DNA of 64,000 bases, taken from Acidobacteriota bacterium. GTDB lineage: Bacteria > Acidobacteriota > Aminicenantia > S016-38. Of the stretch, positions 14,768 to 22,937 are shown in pieces (the stretch's first letter is position 1; every line of letters starts with the position of its first letter). A program made the translations under genes and the position numbers. The notes under the pieces were generated by a model. That model saw only the letters and a list, made by a program, of their open reading frames with translations. It was not told the origin of the DNA and made no database searches. Location: assembly GCA_015486055.1 (NCBI GenBank), contig WFSJ01000013.1, positions 1 to 64,000 on the forward strand. Direction: 5' to 3'.

Positions 14768-16385
14768 TCTTTTTCAACTGAAAGGAGATCACCTCTAAAC
14801 TTTCCCCTCCCTTAAGCTCGATTTCCTTGCGAATAGTTCTGTATCCTTCCCTTTTTATTTCAATTATATGCTTTCCTGCAGGGAGTTTTATGTTTTCAAG
14901 CTTTGTTATTCCTACAAATTTTCCATCTATATAGACTTCCCCATGTGGAGTAGAATCAATGCTATTAATAAAAGCAAAAATCGGAAATATATGAAATAAC
15001 TTTTTTGTCTTTCCTGGTTCAATACTGAAAGATTCTTTCACCACCCCGTATTTTTCTGAAACAAATTTCACAATGTGATTCCCTTTGTTTACTGTGAATT
15101 TCTTTTCTGGAGGAACTATACCAATGTATTTCCCATCTACATATATTTTGCTGGAAAAATTAGATGATATTATAACCTTTCCGAATAAAGAAGATTCAGT
15201 CTTTGCAACCCCGTTTATATGGCCTTTTCCTCCCTCAGGTTCCTCCTTGCTTTTCTTTATTAGTATATTCTTAGCCCTGAGGTAATTTTGAAGAGCAATT
15301 CTCTTAATATCACTTCTGAAGTAATACCCTCCACCGAGAAGAAGTAATACAACAATTAAAAGAGCTGCTTTCCCAATAGATATAATTCTCCTCTTAGACC
15401 TGTATACCCTCATTCCCTTTACATAAAATTTTAGCTTCTTTAAATCCTTTGCCATATTAAGAGCAGATTTATATCTGTTTTTGGGTCTCTTATCCGTCGC
15501 CTTTAGGATGATCCTTTCAAGGAAAAGGGGAATTCTCGGATTATATTTGGTTGGAGAAGGCAGTGGGTCCCTAACATGTTTCCATAAAATCTGAAGAGGA
15601 GTATCCCCAATAAAAGGAACTTTGCCTGTTGCCATCTCAAAGAGGGTTATTCCAAAGGAATAAATATCCGAGGCAGAAGATAAATTCTCTCCTTTAGCTT
15701 GTTCAGGAGAAACATAATATGGAGTACCGAGCATCTCTCCACTTCTCGTTAAGTTTCCAGAATCACCTGTCTTTTTCGCAAGACCAAAGTCCGCGAGTAT
15801 GGCTTTCCCCGTGGATTTTTCGATAATTATATTCGCTGGTTTTATATCCCTGTGTATGACACCTTTGTTATGCATATATTGAATTGCCGAAAGAATATCC
15901 AAGCTTATTTCTGCGATATCCTCAAATCTTAATTTATTTCTTTCCTTTATAATTGCTTTTAGAGTTTTTCCTTCTATGAATTTCATTACTATGTAGGCAA
16001 TATTGTTGTAAATGCCCACTTCGTAAATGGGAACGATGTTCGGGTGCTCAAGAGTGGCGTAAATCTTAGCTTCTCTTTTGAATCTTTCAAGCATTTCTGA
16101 ATCGTTCATAACTTCTGGGGATAAAACCTTCAGAGCACATTTCCTGTCAAGGATCTTATCCCTTACGAGAAAAACCTTGGAAAAACCTCCCTTCCCTATG
16201 AACCTTATCACCTCGTATTTATCACCTATTTTCTCCATTATAGGAATGAGGTCCTCAAACTCCCGGGAAGATTGAAGTTTTACCTTTTGTGTATCTTCTC
16301 CCTCAAAGGAATATCCACAAAAAGGACAGGTTAAAGCCTTCTCGTCAACTTCGTTCCCGCACTGTGGACAAACTTTAACTGCCAT
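14754..16385 (-). CDS. Ser/Thr protein kinase with N-terminal zinc ribbon, one membrane helix and two PEGA domains
   Basis: This 543-residue membrane-anchored Hanks-type kinase begins with a zinc ribbon (residues 5-25, CPQCGNEVDEKALTCPFCG). The kinase domain spans about 55-320: IGKGGFSKVFLV, catalytic lysine in CALKVL, HRDIKPANI, DFGLAKK and the GTPYYVSPEQAKG segment. A basic stretch and one membrane helix (about 336-356) follow. Outside are two PEGA domains (about 395-460 and 470-540; KIYVDGKYIGIVP and GEVYIDGKFVGIT), which usually bind surface polymers or proteins. It is therefore a candidate transmembrane sensor. The ATG is six bases after TATCCT with TTGACA 17 bp upstream, so the mRNA is leaderless. 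Confidence 0.95.
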   Translation of the reverse strand: MAVKVCPQCGNEVDEKALTCPFCGYSFEGEDTQKVKLQSSREFEDLIPIMEKIGDKYEVIRFIGKGGFSKVFLVRDKILDRKCALKVLSPEVMNDSEMLERFKREAKIYATLEHPNIVPIYEVGIYNNIAYIVMKFIEGKTLKAIIKERNKLRFEDIAEISLDILSAIQYMHNKGVIHRDIKPANIIIEKSTGKAILADFGLAKKTGDSGNLTRSGEMLGTPYYVSPEQAKGENLSSASDIYSFGITLFEMATGKVPFIGDTPLQILWKHVRDPLPSPTKYNPRIPLFLERIILKATDKRPKNRYKSALNMAKDLKKLKFYVKGMRVYRSKRRIISIGKAALLIVVLLLLGGGYYFRSDIKRIALQNYLRAKNILIKKSKEEPEGGKGHINGVAKTESSLFGKVIISSNFSSKIYVDGKYIGIVPPEKKFTVNKGNHIVKFVSEKYGVVKESFSIEPGKTKKLFHIFPIFAFINSIDSTPHGEVYIDGKFVGITKLENIKLPAGKHIIEIKREGYRTIRKEIELKGGESLEVISFQLKKIKEE

Positions 16386-16391
16386 AATTTT

Positions 16392-16420
16392 AGGATAATT
16401 TCATTCGCTCTTTTTGTCAA
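16392..16420 (-). promoter_or_regulatory. Near-consensus promoter giving a leaderless kinase mRNA
   Basis: Minus-strand TTGACA (16420-16415), a 17-bp spacer and TATCCT (16397-16392) are followed by six bases and the ATG at 16385. There is no Shine-Dalgarno. This is one of the clearest examples of the leaderless architecture in the window. Confidence 0.75.
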
Positions 16421-16459
16421 GCTAAAAGCACCTGAGCCAAATTACCACAAGAAAAAGGA

Positions 16460-16768
16460 TTATTTCTTCCCTAACCTCTCTATTATTTCATCTACTTCAG
16501 CATATCCTTTAGAATAAAACTTTTCCTCATCAGTGTCTAACTCCTTAAGGAGTCTTAAAAATTCTCCCGCATGAACCTTTTCCTCATTGGCAATATCCAC
16601 AAGCACATTTTTCGCAAGCTGGTTATCCGTGGACTCTGCCAGTTGAGTGTAAAGTTGAACTGCTTCGTACTCCGCGGCAATCATAAACCTTATAGCCCTT
16701 ACAAGTTCTTCTTGGGTAAGTTTCCTGTCGCTTGCGAGGCCAGAAAATGGTGAGTTAAATTCAGGCAT
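16460..16768 (-). CDS. Ferritin-like two-helix protein (encapsulated-ferritin/rubrerythrin type)
   Basis: This 102-residue protein has half a ferritin fold. A first helix with AAEYEAVQLYTQLAE supplies a conserved glutamate, and a second helix with ANEEKVHAGEFLRLL supplies the E-x-x-H ligands. A single such unit must dimerise to make a four-helix ferroxidase site, as in encapsulated ferritins (EncFtn) and the domain preceding some archaeal encapsulins. The C-terminal tail (YAEVDEIIERLGKK) could in principle be an encapsulin cargo peptide, but no encapsulin gene is adjacent. The role is likely iron oxidation/storage or peroxide defence. AAGGAGG precedes the ATG, and TATAAT with a TTAACC-like -35 lies upstream. 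Confidence 0.8.
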   Translation of the reverse strand: MPEFNSPFSGLASDRKLTQEELVRAIRFMIAAEYEAVQLYTQLAESTDNQLAKNVLVDIANEEKVHAGEFLRLLKELDTDEEKFYSKGYAEVDEIIERLGKK

Positions 16769-16817
16769 TTGATCCTCCTTTTTCTCAAATTATACCTCAA
16801 ATTTTTAAGAGGTTAAT

Positions 16818-16846
16818 TTGACTCAACATAATTTTAAGTATAGAAT
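16818..16846 (+). promoter_or_regulatory. Promoter of the 2-oxoacid:ferredoxin oxidoreductase operon
   Basis: TTGACT (16818-16823) and TAGAAT (16841-16846) are 17 bp apart, followed by AAGGAGG at 16867-16873 and the ATG at 16878. It is divergent from the ferritin-like gene. Confidence 0.7.
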
Positions 16847-16877
16847 AATGTTTAAACTTTATAAGTAAGGAGGTTTT

Positions 16878-17432
16878 ATGATAGAAATAAGATTTCATGG
16901 AAGAGGGGGTCAGGGGACAGTGGTGGCTTCCAAGATTTTAGCTGATGCTGTAACCAGGGAGGGGAAATTCGTCCAGGCTTTTCCTGAATTCGGTGTTGAA
17001 AGAAGAGGGGCCCCTGTTGCAGCCTTCGCCCGCATATCCGATACAAAGATATGGCCAAGGCACAAGATTTACGAGCCTGATCACATAATTATCCTTGACC
17101 CAACTCTCATAGGGGCGGTAAATATGCTTGAAGGATTGAAACATGGAGGATGGATACTAATCAACACATCAAAAAAGCCCACTGACCTCAACTTTCCCGA
17201 TAAATATAAAACAGCCACAGTAGATGCTACAAAAATTGCCCTGAAATACAGACTCGGTAGTGCAGCTGCTCCTATAGTTAATACAGCCATAGTTGGTGCT
17301 TTTGCAAAGGTTATTCCTGTTGTAAGCCTTGAAACCCTTCTTGATTCTATAGAAGAAGGAGTGCCCATAAAATCAAAAGAAAATAGGGCGGCTGCAGAGG
17401 AAGCTTACAGTAGCGTAATTATGGAGGGCTAA
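16878..17432 (+). CDS. porC: 2-oxoacid:ferredoxin oxidoreductase, gamma subunit
   Basis: This 184-residue gamma subunit of an archaeal-type four-subunit pyruvate/2-ketoisovalerate:ferredoxin oxidoreductase starts MIEIRFHGRGGQGTVVASKI, the family's N-terminal signature. It continues with a FPEFGVERRGAPV motif. The complex oxidatively decarboxylates 2-oxoacids to acyl-CoA, passing electrons to ferredoxin; gamma forms part of the CoA-binding face. The four genes lie in the order gamma, delta, alpha, beta with overlaps or 1-base gaps, so they form one operon. AGGAGG precedes the ATG. Pyruvate and branched-chain ketoacid versions cannot be told apart here. Confidence 0.92.
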   Translation: MIEIRFHGRGGQGTVVASKILADAVTREGKFVQAFPEFGVERRGAPVAAFARISDTKIWPRHKIYEPDHIIILDPTLIGAVNMLEGLKHGGWILINTSKKPTDLNFPDKYKTATVDATKIALKYRLGSAAAPIVNTAIVGAFAKVIPVVSLETLLDSIEEGVPIKSKENRAAAEEAYSSVIMEG

Positions 17433-17433
17433 A

Positions 17434-17727
17434 ATGGCAGGGAAAAAATTTGTCTTCAAAACCGTAAACGATCTTCCCCCAATGGCAATGTCCCTCGGGA
17501 GAATGGATATTAACAAAACCGCAAGCTGGAGGAACCTAAGGCCAATAATCGATTATGAAAAGTGCATTGACTGCATGATCTGCTGGAAATACTGCCCAGA
17601 ACCGGCAATTTATTTGAGGGAAGGGGACGAAAGGGTAGCCATAAACTACGATTATTGTAAGGGATGCCTCATATGCGTTGAGGAATGCCCTGTAAATGCA
17701 GTTTCAACAGAGGAGGAAGGAGAATGA
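17434..17727 (+). CDS. porD: 2-oxoacid:ferredoxin oxidoreductase, delta subunit (2x[4Fe-4S] ferredoxin)
   Basis: This 97-residue subunit carries two 4Fe-4S clusters. The motifs CIDCMICWKYCP and CKGCLICVEECP each give C-x2-C-x2-C-x3-C ligands for a bacterial-type ferredoxin pair. It conducts electrons from the thiamine-diphosphate site to external ferredoxin. The N-terminal 45 residues resemble those of delta subunits from POR/VOR complexes (a W-R-x-x-RP segment just before the first cluster). It starts one base after the gamma stop and overlaps alpha by ATGA. Confidence 0.94.
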   Translation: MAGKKFVFKTVNDLPPMAMSLGRMDINKTASWRNLRPIIDYEKCIDCMICWKYCPEPAIYLREGDERVAINYDYCKGCLICVEECPVNAVSTEEEGE

Positions 17728-18875
17728 GATTAGCACTTATTGGAAATCATGCCCTTGCTTACGGGGCACTTCTCTCAAGGGTTCAGACAATAGCTGCCTA
17801 CCCGATAACACCTCAAACACAGGTTGTTGAACGTCTATCCGAAATGTGTGCGGATGGAACACTCAAAGCAGAATTTGTCAAGGTAGAATCCGAACATTCA
17901 GCAATGGCTGCAACTATGGGAGCTTCTGCATCAGGAGTAAGAGCATTTACAGCAACTTCGTCTCAGGGTCTCGCTTTGATGCACGAAGTCCTTCACTGGG
18001 TAACAGGTGCGAGATTACCCATAGTGATGGGAAATATAAACAGGGCGTTTGGCCCCCCATGGTCAATTTGGTCCGAGCAAACGGATTCCCTTTCTCAGAG
18101 GGACACAGGTTGGATGCAGATTTACGCCCAGGACAATCAGGAAGTTCTTGACTCTGTAATTCTCGCTTACAAAGTATCGGAGCAGGCACTCCTCCCCACC
18201 ATGATAGTTCTTGATGCTTTCTTTCTCTCTCACACCTCAGAACCAGTTGAAATTCCCGAGCAGGAAAAGGTGGATGAATTTCTCCCTCCTTACAAGAACA
18301 AATACATCCTCAATCCAGAGGATCCCCATGCCTTTGGAGGCCTTACAAATCCCGAATGGTACATGGAGCTCCGCTACGAAATCCACAAGGCCCATGAAAA
18401 AGCTCTCGGCCTAATAGAAAAAGAAGGAAAAGAATTCGGAAAGATATTTGGAAGATATTATGGACTTGTTGACCCATACAAAGTGGATGATGCTGAAACA
18501 ATTCTCGTTGCAGTTTCTACAGCAGCATCTACAGGCAGGTACGCGGTAGAACTCCTGAGGGAAAAGGGTGAAAAGGCAGGACTTCTGAGGTTAAGAGTTT
18601 TCAGACCTTTCCCTTATGAAAAGGTTAAAGAAATACTTTCCAGCGCAAAGAAAGTTATAGTCCTTGACAGGAATCTTTCTCCTGGAGCAGGAGGTATAAT
18701 AGCTTCAGAAGTAAGAGGAGCTCTTGCCAATGTAAGAAATCATCCTCCTGTATTCAGCTATATAATGGGACTTGGAGGAAGAGATATCACTACAAAACAG
18801 GTAATGGAACTTTTCGACGAGGTCAAAGGCAAAGAAGAAGGTCAGGATATAATATGGAAAGGGGTGAAAATATGA
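17724..18875 (+). CDS. porA: 2-oxoacid:ferredoxin oxidoreductase, alpha subunit
   Basis: This 383-residue alpha subunit has the family motifs AAYPITPQTQVVERL near the start, KVESEHSAMAATMGASASG, FTATSSQGLALMHEVLHW and RDTGWMQIYAQDNQEVLD. Alpha carries the pyrimidine-domain part of the thiamine-diphosphate fold, and its C-terminal third contains the transketolase-C-like segment ending in FSYIMGLGGRD. I place the start at the ATG at 17724, which overlaps the delta stop as ATGA and follows GGAGGAAGGAG. An upstream in-frame start at 17685 lies inside delta and is unlikely. Confidence 0.93.
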   Translation: MRLALIGNHALAYGALLSRVQTIAAYPITPQTQVVERLSEMCADGTLKAEFVKVESEHSAMAATMGASASGVRAFTATSSQGLALMHEVLHWVTGARLPIVMGNINRAFGPPWSIWSEQTDSLSQRDTGWMQIYAQDNQEVLDSVILAYKVSEQALLPTMIVLDAFFLSHTSEPVEIPEQEKVDEFLPPYKNKYILNPEDPHAFGGLTNPEWYMELRYEIHKAHEKALGLIEKEGKEFGKIFGRYYGLVDPYKVDDAETILVAVSTAASTGRYAVELLREKGEKAGLLRLRVFRPFPYEKVKEILSSAKKVIVLDRNLSPGAGGIIASEVRGALANVRNHPPVFSYIMGLGGRDITTKQVMELFDEVKGKEEGQDIIWKGVKI

Positions 18876-19774
18876 GAAAACTTACGCTTCCAAGAGAAGA
18901 ATATATGAGTTCTGGACACCTTGCGTGTCAGGGATGTGGGGGAGCACTAGCAATGAGACTCGCTCTCAAAGCTCTGGGCAAAGATACCATACTTACAATC
19001 CCTGCCTGCTGCTGGTCAGTTATAGATGGACCTTTTCCCTACTCCGCTGTAGGAGTTCCTCTTTTTCATGCACCATTTGAGACCGCAGCCTCAACATCTG
19101 CAGGAGTAGCGGCGGCGATGAAAATGCTTGGAAGAGAAGATGTAAATGTTGTGGCCTGGGCAGGAGATGGTGGAACATTTGACATAGGAATTCAGGCAAT
19201 CTCGGGCGCAGCTGAGAGAGGGGATAACATTCTTTACATAGTCTATGATAATGAAGCATATATGAATACAGGGATACAAAGAAGCTCAGCCACTCCTTAT
19301 AAAGCATGGACAACAACGACACCTTACAAATTCCCAAAAACAAGACAAAAGAAAGATATAATAGGGATTCTCGCTGCTCATAAAATCCCATATGCGGCAA
19401 CAGCTACAGTGGCATATCCTGAGGATCTGGTTAAAAAAGTATCTAAGGCAAAAGCACTTAGAGGATTTAAATTCGTCCACATTCTTGCTCCATGCCCTCC
19501 TGGTTGGAAAACTCCTCCTGAAATTACAATAAAACTCTCAAGACTTGCTGTCCAAACCGGAGTCTTTCCTCTTTACGAAGTTGAAAACGGCGAAAAATAC
19601 AAGATAAACATAAAACCAAAAAAGCTTAAACCCGTGCTTGAGTATCTTAAACTCCAGGGAAGATTTCGCCATCTAACCCAGAATGACGTTAATGAAATCC
19701 AGAAAAACGTAGATAAAAACTGGAAACTCCTCCAGGCAAAAGAGGAATTCTCAAAACAGATAGAAAACTTGTAA
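18872..19774 (+). CDS. porB: 2-oxoacid:ferredoxin oxidoreductase, beta subunit
   Basis: This 300-residue beta subunit binds thiamine diphosphate. Visible motifs are GHLACQGCGGALAMRLALKA near the start (with a cysteine pair of the type that holds a proximal cluster), the Mg/ThDP motif AGDGGTFDIGIQAISGAAERG, and YDNEAYMNTGIQRS. The C-terminal half contains HILAPCPPGWKTPPE. The ATG at 18872 overlaps the alpha stop (ATGA) and follows GGGGTG; the upstream in-frame ATG at 18854 adds only six residues inside alpha. This is the last gene of the operon. A weak AGAAT/ATTCT hairpin near 19787 may separate it from the convergent aldehyde dehydrogenase. Confidence 0.93.
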   Translation: MRKLTLPREEYMSSGHLACQGCGGALAMRLALKALGKDTILTIPACCWSVIDGPFPYSAVGVPLFHAPFETAASTSAGVAAAMKMLGREDVNVVAWAGDGGTFDIGIQAISGAAERGDNILYIVYDNEAYMNTGIQRSSATPYKAWTTTTPYKFPKTRQKKDIIGILAAHKIPYAATATVAYPEDLVKKVSKAKALRGFKFVHILAPCPPGWKTPPEITIKLSRLAVQTGVFPLYEVENGEKYKINIKPKKLKPVLEYLKLQGRFRHLTQNDVNEIQKNVDKNWKLLQAKEEFSKQIENL

Positions 19775-19869
19775 AATAAGGCAAAAGAATTCTGATTCTC
19801 CTTTTTCAGATGCTTTGATTATTTATTATTTAATTTTACGACAGATTGCCCTTGTTTAAGCCTTCTTCT

Positions 19870-21483
19870 CTAAATACCCAGTAATTTGCCCAAGGAGGCC
19901 AGAAGAGCCGAAAAGCCAACCTGCTTGAGGAGTTTTGGCACATAGGGAAAGAGCTTAAACAAGGCTCTGAGCTTATCTTTACCATAAATAACTCGTGAAG
20001 CAAGGGAAAGAATCTTAAGGGTCTTTCTTGAATAACCATACCACCAGAGGAGTTTCTTCCTTCTGCTAAAATCGGACAAGATATATTTGGGCCGAAGAAT
20101 TTCCTTAAGACCTAATTCCCCATGTGTCCTTCCTATCCCGCTCCATTTAAATCCTCCCCACGGGGCTGTAGGTTCAGCAAAGGAAATCAAATGGTCATTT
20201 ATTGTAACGGAACCAGCCTCAAGAGAAAGTGCTGTTCTTTCGGCCCTTTTTCTTTCCCTTGTCCAAATCGAAGCAGTAAGTCCATAATTGTTATCGTTTG
20301 CAAGCTTAACTGCTTCTTTTTCGCTCTCAAAACTCCTTATTGCAATAACTGGCCCAAAGGTTTCTTCTTTCCAGAGCTTTGTCCTCAGAGGAACATCTTT
20401 GAAAATCCATGGATTCATATAATACCCTTTTTCAAATTCAGTTTCCCTCCCGCTTATCCTAATTGCTCCCTCTTCTTCTGCTTCCTTTATCTGCGACAGG
20501 ACTTTTCCCTTTTGTTCTTCCGAAATCAGGGGACCCATATCAATGTTGTCCTCAAGAGGATTTCCAACTCTTATTGCCTCGGTCTTACCCCTCAAAAGGT
20601 CTAAAAATTTCCCCTCAACATCTTTTTGAATTAGCACTCTCTCAACCGATGCACATGTTTGTCCTGCATTCATAAATCCAGCCCATACAGCTCCCGAGGC
20701 TGCTCTCTCAAGATTTGCATCCTCAAAAACCACCATTACATCTTTACCCCCGAGTTCAAGGACAGCTTTCTTCAGACTTTCCCCTGCTATCTGAGCAATC
20801 CTTCTTCCAACTGAAACGCTGCCTGTGAAGAAGATATTTGAAGTTCTCCTATCTCTTATAATAGTTTCTATCTTATCATGCTCGGTTATCAGAACCTGAA
20901 GTGCCCAGGGTTCAAATTCCGCCTCTTTGAAAATTTCTCCGATAAAAAGTCCCACAAGGGGAGTAAGGGAAGAAGGCCTAAAAATCACAGGGCTTCCTGC
21001 AAACAAAGAATAAACTATATTCAAAAAAGCAATTACAAAAGGATAGTTAGAGGGAGAAATCACAAAGGAAATTCCAGAGGGTTGATAGATAAGCTTCCCT
21101 GTTTTTCCCCTTAATACAGGTTCGTTTGGGATGAGCTCTTTTTCCTCAAGGATTTCTTCTCCTTTCTCAATTATAAAATCCAATGTTGAAAGGGAAGGAT
21201 ACACCTCTGTAGCAAAAGCTTCTACAATTGGCTTTCCCTGTTCAATGGCAATAAGTTCAGCTATTTCCTCTGCTCTGTTGCTCAGCACCTCCTTTAGTTT
21301 TTCAAATTCTTTCCTTTCAGGTTTAAGTCCCATTCCTTTCCATGCTTCCTCAAATGCAATCTCTATTACTTTCCCTTCCGCCAGGGAAATCTCTGAGATG
21401 GGCTCCTCTGTCGCAGGGGAAATACTTACTATTTTATTCGTAGTATCCATAAACTTTCCTCCTACAAAAACTCCTGTTTCCAT
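19870..21483 (-). CDS. NAD(P)-dependent aldehyde dehydrogenase
   Basis: This 537-residue member of the aldehyde dehydrogenase superfamily oxidises an aldehyde to an acid. Landmarks are ISPSNYPFVIAF (cofactor-domain strand), FFTGSVSVGRRIA, the general-base glutamate in LELGGKDVMVV, the nucleophilic cysteine in GFMNAGQTCASVERV and the late ETFGPVIAIRSF. The protein is 40-60 residues longer than typical class members because of a basic, hydrophobic C-terminal tail (YSRKTLKILSLASRVIYG onward) that may associate with membrane. AAGGAGG lies before the ATG. It could remove aldehydes formed from amino-acid fermentation; the substrate is unknown. Confidence 0.9.
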   Translation of the reverse strand: METGVFVGGKFMDTTNKIVSISPATEEPISEISLAEGKVIEIAFEEAWKGMGLKPERKEFEKLKEVLSNRAEEIAELIAIEQGKPIVEAFATEVYPSLSTLDFIIEKGEEILEEKELIPNEPVLRGKTGKLIYQPSGISFVISPSNYPFVIAFLNIVYSLFAGSPVIFRPSSLTPLVGLFIGEIFKEAEFEPWALQVLITEHDKIETIIRDRRTSNIFFTGSVSVGRRIAQIAGESLKKAVLELGGKDVMVVFEDANLERAASGAVWAGFMNAGQTCASVERVLIQKDVEGKFLDLLRGKTEAIRVGNPLEDNIDMGPLISEEQKGKVLSQIKEAEEEGAIRISGRETEFEKGYYMNPWIFKDVPLRTKLWKEETFGPVIAIRSFESEKEAVKLANDNNYGLTASIWTRERKRAERTALSLEAGSVTINDHLISFAEPTAPWGGFKWSGIGRTHGELGLKEILRPKYILSDFSRRKKLLWWYGYSRKTLKILSLASRVIYGKDKLRALFKLFPYVPKLLKQVGFSALLASLGKLLGI

Positions 21484-21649
21484 AATTCCTCCTTAAATTA
21501 CGAATCCCTTTTCTTTGGCTTGCCCATTGAAATATTCGCAGACAATTAATTTTTCAAAAAGCCTTCCCCATATAAAATTAGGAAACTCAATAAAGAAAAG
21601 AACTTCGTTACTCATAGGAAAATTATATTATAATTAAGGGAGGGAAAAA

Positions 21650-21952
21650 ATGGGGAAAATAATAGTTGAAGTCACCGTAGTTCCCTTGGGAACAGAATCA
21701 CCGAGCCTCAGTAGATATGTTGCGGAGATTGAGAAGACCCTGAGAGAATTTAACCTAAAAACAAAACTCACCCCTATGTCCACAATAATAGAAGGAGAAT
21801 GGGACGAGGTTTTTAGTGCTATAAAGGCCATGCACAATACCCCATTCAGCCATGGGGCTCTGAGGGTTTCAACGAGTATAACAGTGGATGAAAGAAGGGA
21901 TAGGAAACTAAAGATGGAGGAAAAAATAAAAGCCGTGGAAGAGAAATTATGA
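21650..21952 (+). CDS. MTH1187-type (YqgV/UPF0045) thiamine-binding protein
   Basis: This 100-residue ferredoxin-like-fold protein belongs to the MTH1187/YkoF-like family, some members of which bind thiamine or its pyrimidine part. The family pattern is clear: EVTVVPLGTESPSLSRYVAEIEKTL, TPMSTIIEGEWDEVFSAIKAMH and R-x-x-TSITVDERRDR. No thiamine transporter genes are beside it. A GGGAGG Shine-Dalgarno precedes the ATG and TATAAT lies at 21629-21634. The next gene, a membrane protein, overlaps by 4 bases. Confidence 0.87.
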   Translation: MGKIIVEVTVVPLGTESPSLSRYVAEIEKTLREFNLKTKLTPMSTIIEGEWDEVFSAIKAMHNTPFSHGALRVSTSITVDERRDRKLKMEEKIKAVEEKL

Positions 21953-22404
21953 AATATCTGAAAACTTCAAAATTCGTTTCCCTTTCAATATTATTTTCAG
22001 AAATACTCACAGGTTCTATCGTTTTTTTTATTCATAGGATACATCCCATGCCTTTGAGGTTTGTAAATCCCTATATATTCAAGGGCTTTTTCTATATCTC
22101 CGCTGCAATAGTTCTTGCTGTCCTAATAATTAAAAAGACAATGTTCTATTCAAAGTCCTTTATCAAGTTAAGCGAAGAAGATATACTCAGAAAAATGGCT
22201 TCTACTTTTATGGTTTTGAATGTGATAGCAGAAGTAATTTCTGTATTAGGTTTTGTGCTTTATCTTCTCTCAGGCTCCCTAAAATATTCCCTTACTCTCA
22301 TCGCTATCTCTTTCGTAACCACTATCCTCGTATTCCCTTTTGATTATGCAATAAAGGGCTATATGTATGAAATAAAAAGGAAGAAAGAACTTTATGGGGA
22401 ATAA
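21949..22404 (+). CDS. Small four-helix membrane protein, unknown function
   Basis: This is a 151-residue predicted inner-membrane protein with about four hydrophobic helices (roughly residues 12-30, 42-62, 85-107 and 112-132) and a charged C-terminal tail ending KRKKELYGE. I do not recognise a family. Its ATG overlaps the stop of the thiamine-binding-like protein (ATGA), so the two are co-translated and may work together, for instance as a binding protein and membrane partner. Its 3' end overlaps the convergent LeuD-type gene by 13 bases. Confidence 0.7.
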   Translation: MKYLKTSKFVSLSILFSEILTGSIVFFIHRIHPMPLRFVNPYIFKGFFYISAAIVLAVLIIKKTMFYSKSFIKLSEEDILRKMASTFMVLNVIAEVISVLGFVLYLLSGSLKYSLTLIAISFVTTILVFPFDYAIKGYMYEIKRKKELYGE

Positions 22405-22880
22405 ATATTCCTTTTCACATAGGGAATAAGTCCACCTGCATCAAGGATTTCCCTTACTTTATCGGGAAATGGGGGGAACTTAAAATCACCATTTGGAGTT
22501 TTTATTACCCCTTTCCGGAGGTCAATTTCAACTTCATCTCCGTTTTTAACAGCATCCACCGCCTCGGGAGATTCTATCGCAGGGAGACCTGAGTTTATAG
22601 CATTCCTGAAATAAATCCTCGCGAAGGACTTGGCAACTATGGCAGATATCCCCGCATATTTAATGGCAAGAACTGCTTGTTCCCTTGAAGAACCCATTCC
22701 GAAGTTTTTCCCTGCAAAAATTATATCTCCTTTGCTTATTTTCTTTGAGAATTCAGGGTCAAGGTCCTCCATAGCATGAGAGGCCATTTTTTCCTCAGTA
22801 AGATTCTTATAAGTATATCTTCCAGGAAAAATAACATCCGTGTTTATGTTATCTCCACATTTGTAAACTTTTCCTTTCAT
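22392..22880 (-). CDS. leuD: 3-isopropylmalate/homoaconitate dehydratase small subunit
   Basis: This 162-residue small (swivel) subunit belongs to the aconitase superfamily; with a large Fe-S subunit it isomerises 3-isopropylmalate or a related hydroxy-acid. Motifs are GDNINTDVIFPGRY, AGKNFGMGSSREQAVLAI (substrate-binding loop), KSFARIYFRNAINSGLP and a DxxxG end. The length fits the archaeal/thermophile LeuD2-HACN type rather than the longer enterobacterial form. The ATG at 22880 has an AAGGA at proper distance; the upstream GTG (22886) is too close to it. No large subunit is in the window. Confidence 0.88.
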   Translation of the reverse strand: MKGKVYKCGDNINTDVIFPGRYTYKNLTEEKMASHAMEDLDPEFSKKISKGDIIFAGKNFGMGSSREQAVLAIKYAGISAIVAKSFARIYFRNAINSGLPAIESPEAVDAVKNGDEVEIDLRKGVIKTPNGDFKFPPFPDKVREILDAGGLIPYVKRNIYSP

Positions 22881-22925
22881 AACCACATCCTTAAATGAAA
22901 TTATAACAAAATTTCCAATTAATGG

Positions 22926-22931
22926 TATAAT
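22926..22931 (+). promoter_or_regulatory. -10 element for leaderless DUF362 mRNA
   Basis: A perfect TATAAT lies exactly six bases before the ATG at 22938. A weak ATAACA (22903-22908) sits 17 bp upstream as a possible -35, and no Shine-Dalgarno is present. Confidence 0.6.
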
Positions 22932-22937
22932 CTTTTT

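Noticed and set aside
17685-17723. Longer N-terminus for the oxoacid oxidoreductase alpha subunit
   Set aside because: It lies inside the delta gene, and the ATG at 17724 has a Shine-Dalgarno and ATGA coupling.
19787-19807. Bidirectional terminator between the oxidoreductase and aldehyde dehydrogenase genes
   Set aside because: The stem is only AGAAT/ATTCT with a 4-base loop, too weak to call.
20122-20604. Plus-strand 160-codon frame opposite the aldehyde dehydrogenase
   Set aside because: It is antisense to conserved catalytic segments and lacks recognisable motifs and a Shine-Dalgarno.
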